The notes below the pieces were generated by a model. That model saw only the letters and a program-made list of their open reading frames with translations, did not search any database and had not been told where the DNA came from. Below, one piece after another: positions 56,830 through 57,168 of a stretch of DNA of 57,168 bases; within the stretch, counting starts at the first letter, position 1; each line of letters begins with the position of its first letter. This stretch comes from Chlamydia sp. 17-3921 (GTDB lineage: Bacteria > Chlamydiota > Chlamydiia > Chlamydiales > Chlamydiaceae): contig NZ_CACSHH010000008.1 of assembly GCF_902705545.1 (NCBI RefSeq), positions 1 to 57,168 on the forward strand, in the 5' to 3' direction. A program made the translations under genes and the position numbers.

Positions 56830-56896
56830 CCTAAGTGTTTTTATAATTCTGGATAGATCTTGCTCTCTATCTACAATTTTTCTATAATCGCGATTT

Positions 56897-57168
56897 ATGA
56901 TCGCATATCCTGTACCACAAAGCCCTCTTTTACTTCGAGCTCTTCGCCTCATGGACGCTTTCTCAAAGTCTGACGATGAGCGTGATTTTTATTTAGACCG
57001 TGTTGAGGGGTTTATTCTTTACATAGATTTAGATAAAGACCAGGAAGATCTTGATAAAATTTATCAAGAGCTAGAGGAAAACGCAGAACGCTATTCTTTA
57101 ATTCCAAAATTAACTTTTTATGAAGTTTAAAAAATTATGGAAACGTTTATTAATGAAAAGATCTACGA
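56897..57168 (+). pseudogene. UPF0158 family (CT429-type) gene with in-frame stop, runs off the window
   Basis: The frame from ATG 56897 encodes 'MIAYPVPQSPLLLRALRLMD' and continues with 'DKDQEDLDKIYQELEENAER', as in the UPF0158 protein CT429, which by memory is about 340 residues. Here TAA at 57128-57130 follows 'FYEV' after 77 codons. The same frame then continues 'KIMETFINEKIY' to the window end, matching the expected continuation, so a sense lysine codon (AAA) seems to have become TAA. The rest lies outside the window. It may be a real nonsense mutation or a sequencing error; a short product is possible. Confidence 0.7.

Overview
This window is chromosomal DNA from an obligate intracellular bacterium of the genus Chlamydia. 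The evidence is the cysteine-rich envelope pair omcA-omcB, the developmental regulator euo, two polymorphic membrane proteins (Pmp) with dense GGA-I/F-x-x-N repeats, a fused SecDF, the tail-specific protease Tsp and several proteins with the two-helix hydrophobic hairpin of inclusion-membrane (Inc) proteins. Tandem CHLPS 43 kDa-type genes and a single PmpB/C-type gene beside pmpA point to the psittaci/caviae/felis/pecorum/avium/gallinacea side of the genus rather than C. trachomatis. The species cannot be fixed from sequence reading alone. The DNA is AT-rich throughout, and no insertion sequence, phage gene or CRISPR array was seen.

Layout. 1-10 kb: an Inc-like protein, secDF, recJ and two tandem membrane-anchored CHLPS (DUF818) hydrolase-like genes. 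10-18 kb: the developmental block euo, gltX, a small lipoprotein, omcA-omcB, crpA, tsp and a small Inc-like gene. 18-24.5 kb: an exported degenerate PfkB-like protein, the rpsL-rpsG-fusA-rpsJ translation operon, a truncated CysJ-like flavoreductase and ispF. 24.8-29.4 kb: tRNA-Phe, rplU-rpmA-obg, a divalent-metal ABC transporter and tRNA-Ser. 29.4-38.3 kb: pmpB and pmpA, then a YtxG/YtxH-like pair. 38.4-41.2 kb: nrdR-dksA-lspA and an alanine/sodium symporter on the minus strand. 41.4-48.4 kb: ribE, two RNA methyltransferases, lpxK, gltT, an orphan E2 acyltransferase and kdsD. 48.4-49.6 kb: rnpB and a zinc-ribbon coiled-coil protein. 49.8-51.3 kb: two Inc-like genes. 51.3-57.2 kb: hemD, glyA, clpP1 and dapF, then a gene split by two frame changes and a UPF0158 gene with an in-frame stop.

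How the genes work together. Several serve the envelope and the developmental cycle: SecDF and LspA for export, OmcA/OmcB/Pmps for the elementary-body surface, LpxK and KdsD for lipooligosaccharide, GlyA and DapF as likely sources of D-amino acids for peptidoglycan, and EUO as repressor of late genes such as omcAB. Others are housekeeping translation, isoprenoid, riboflavin and haem functions.

Most notable observations: (i) an Inc-type hairpin joined to a C-terminal region that reads like a divergent macro (ADP-ribose-binding) fold at 49.8-50.9 kb, with a possible distant relative at 0.1-1.2 kb; (ii) an exported PfkB-like protein that has lost its catalytic loop; (iii) a possible phase-variable promoter with a T10 spacer in front of the second CHLPS gene; (iv) decaying or phase-variable genes at 55.1-57.2 kb; (v) a gene-order junction, relative to C. 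trachomatis as I remember it, that coincides with the Inc-like genes.
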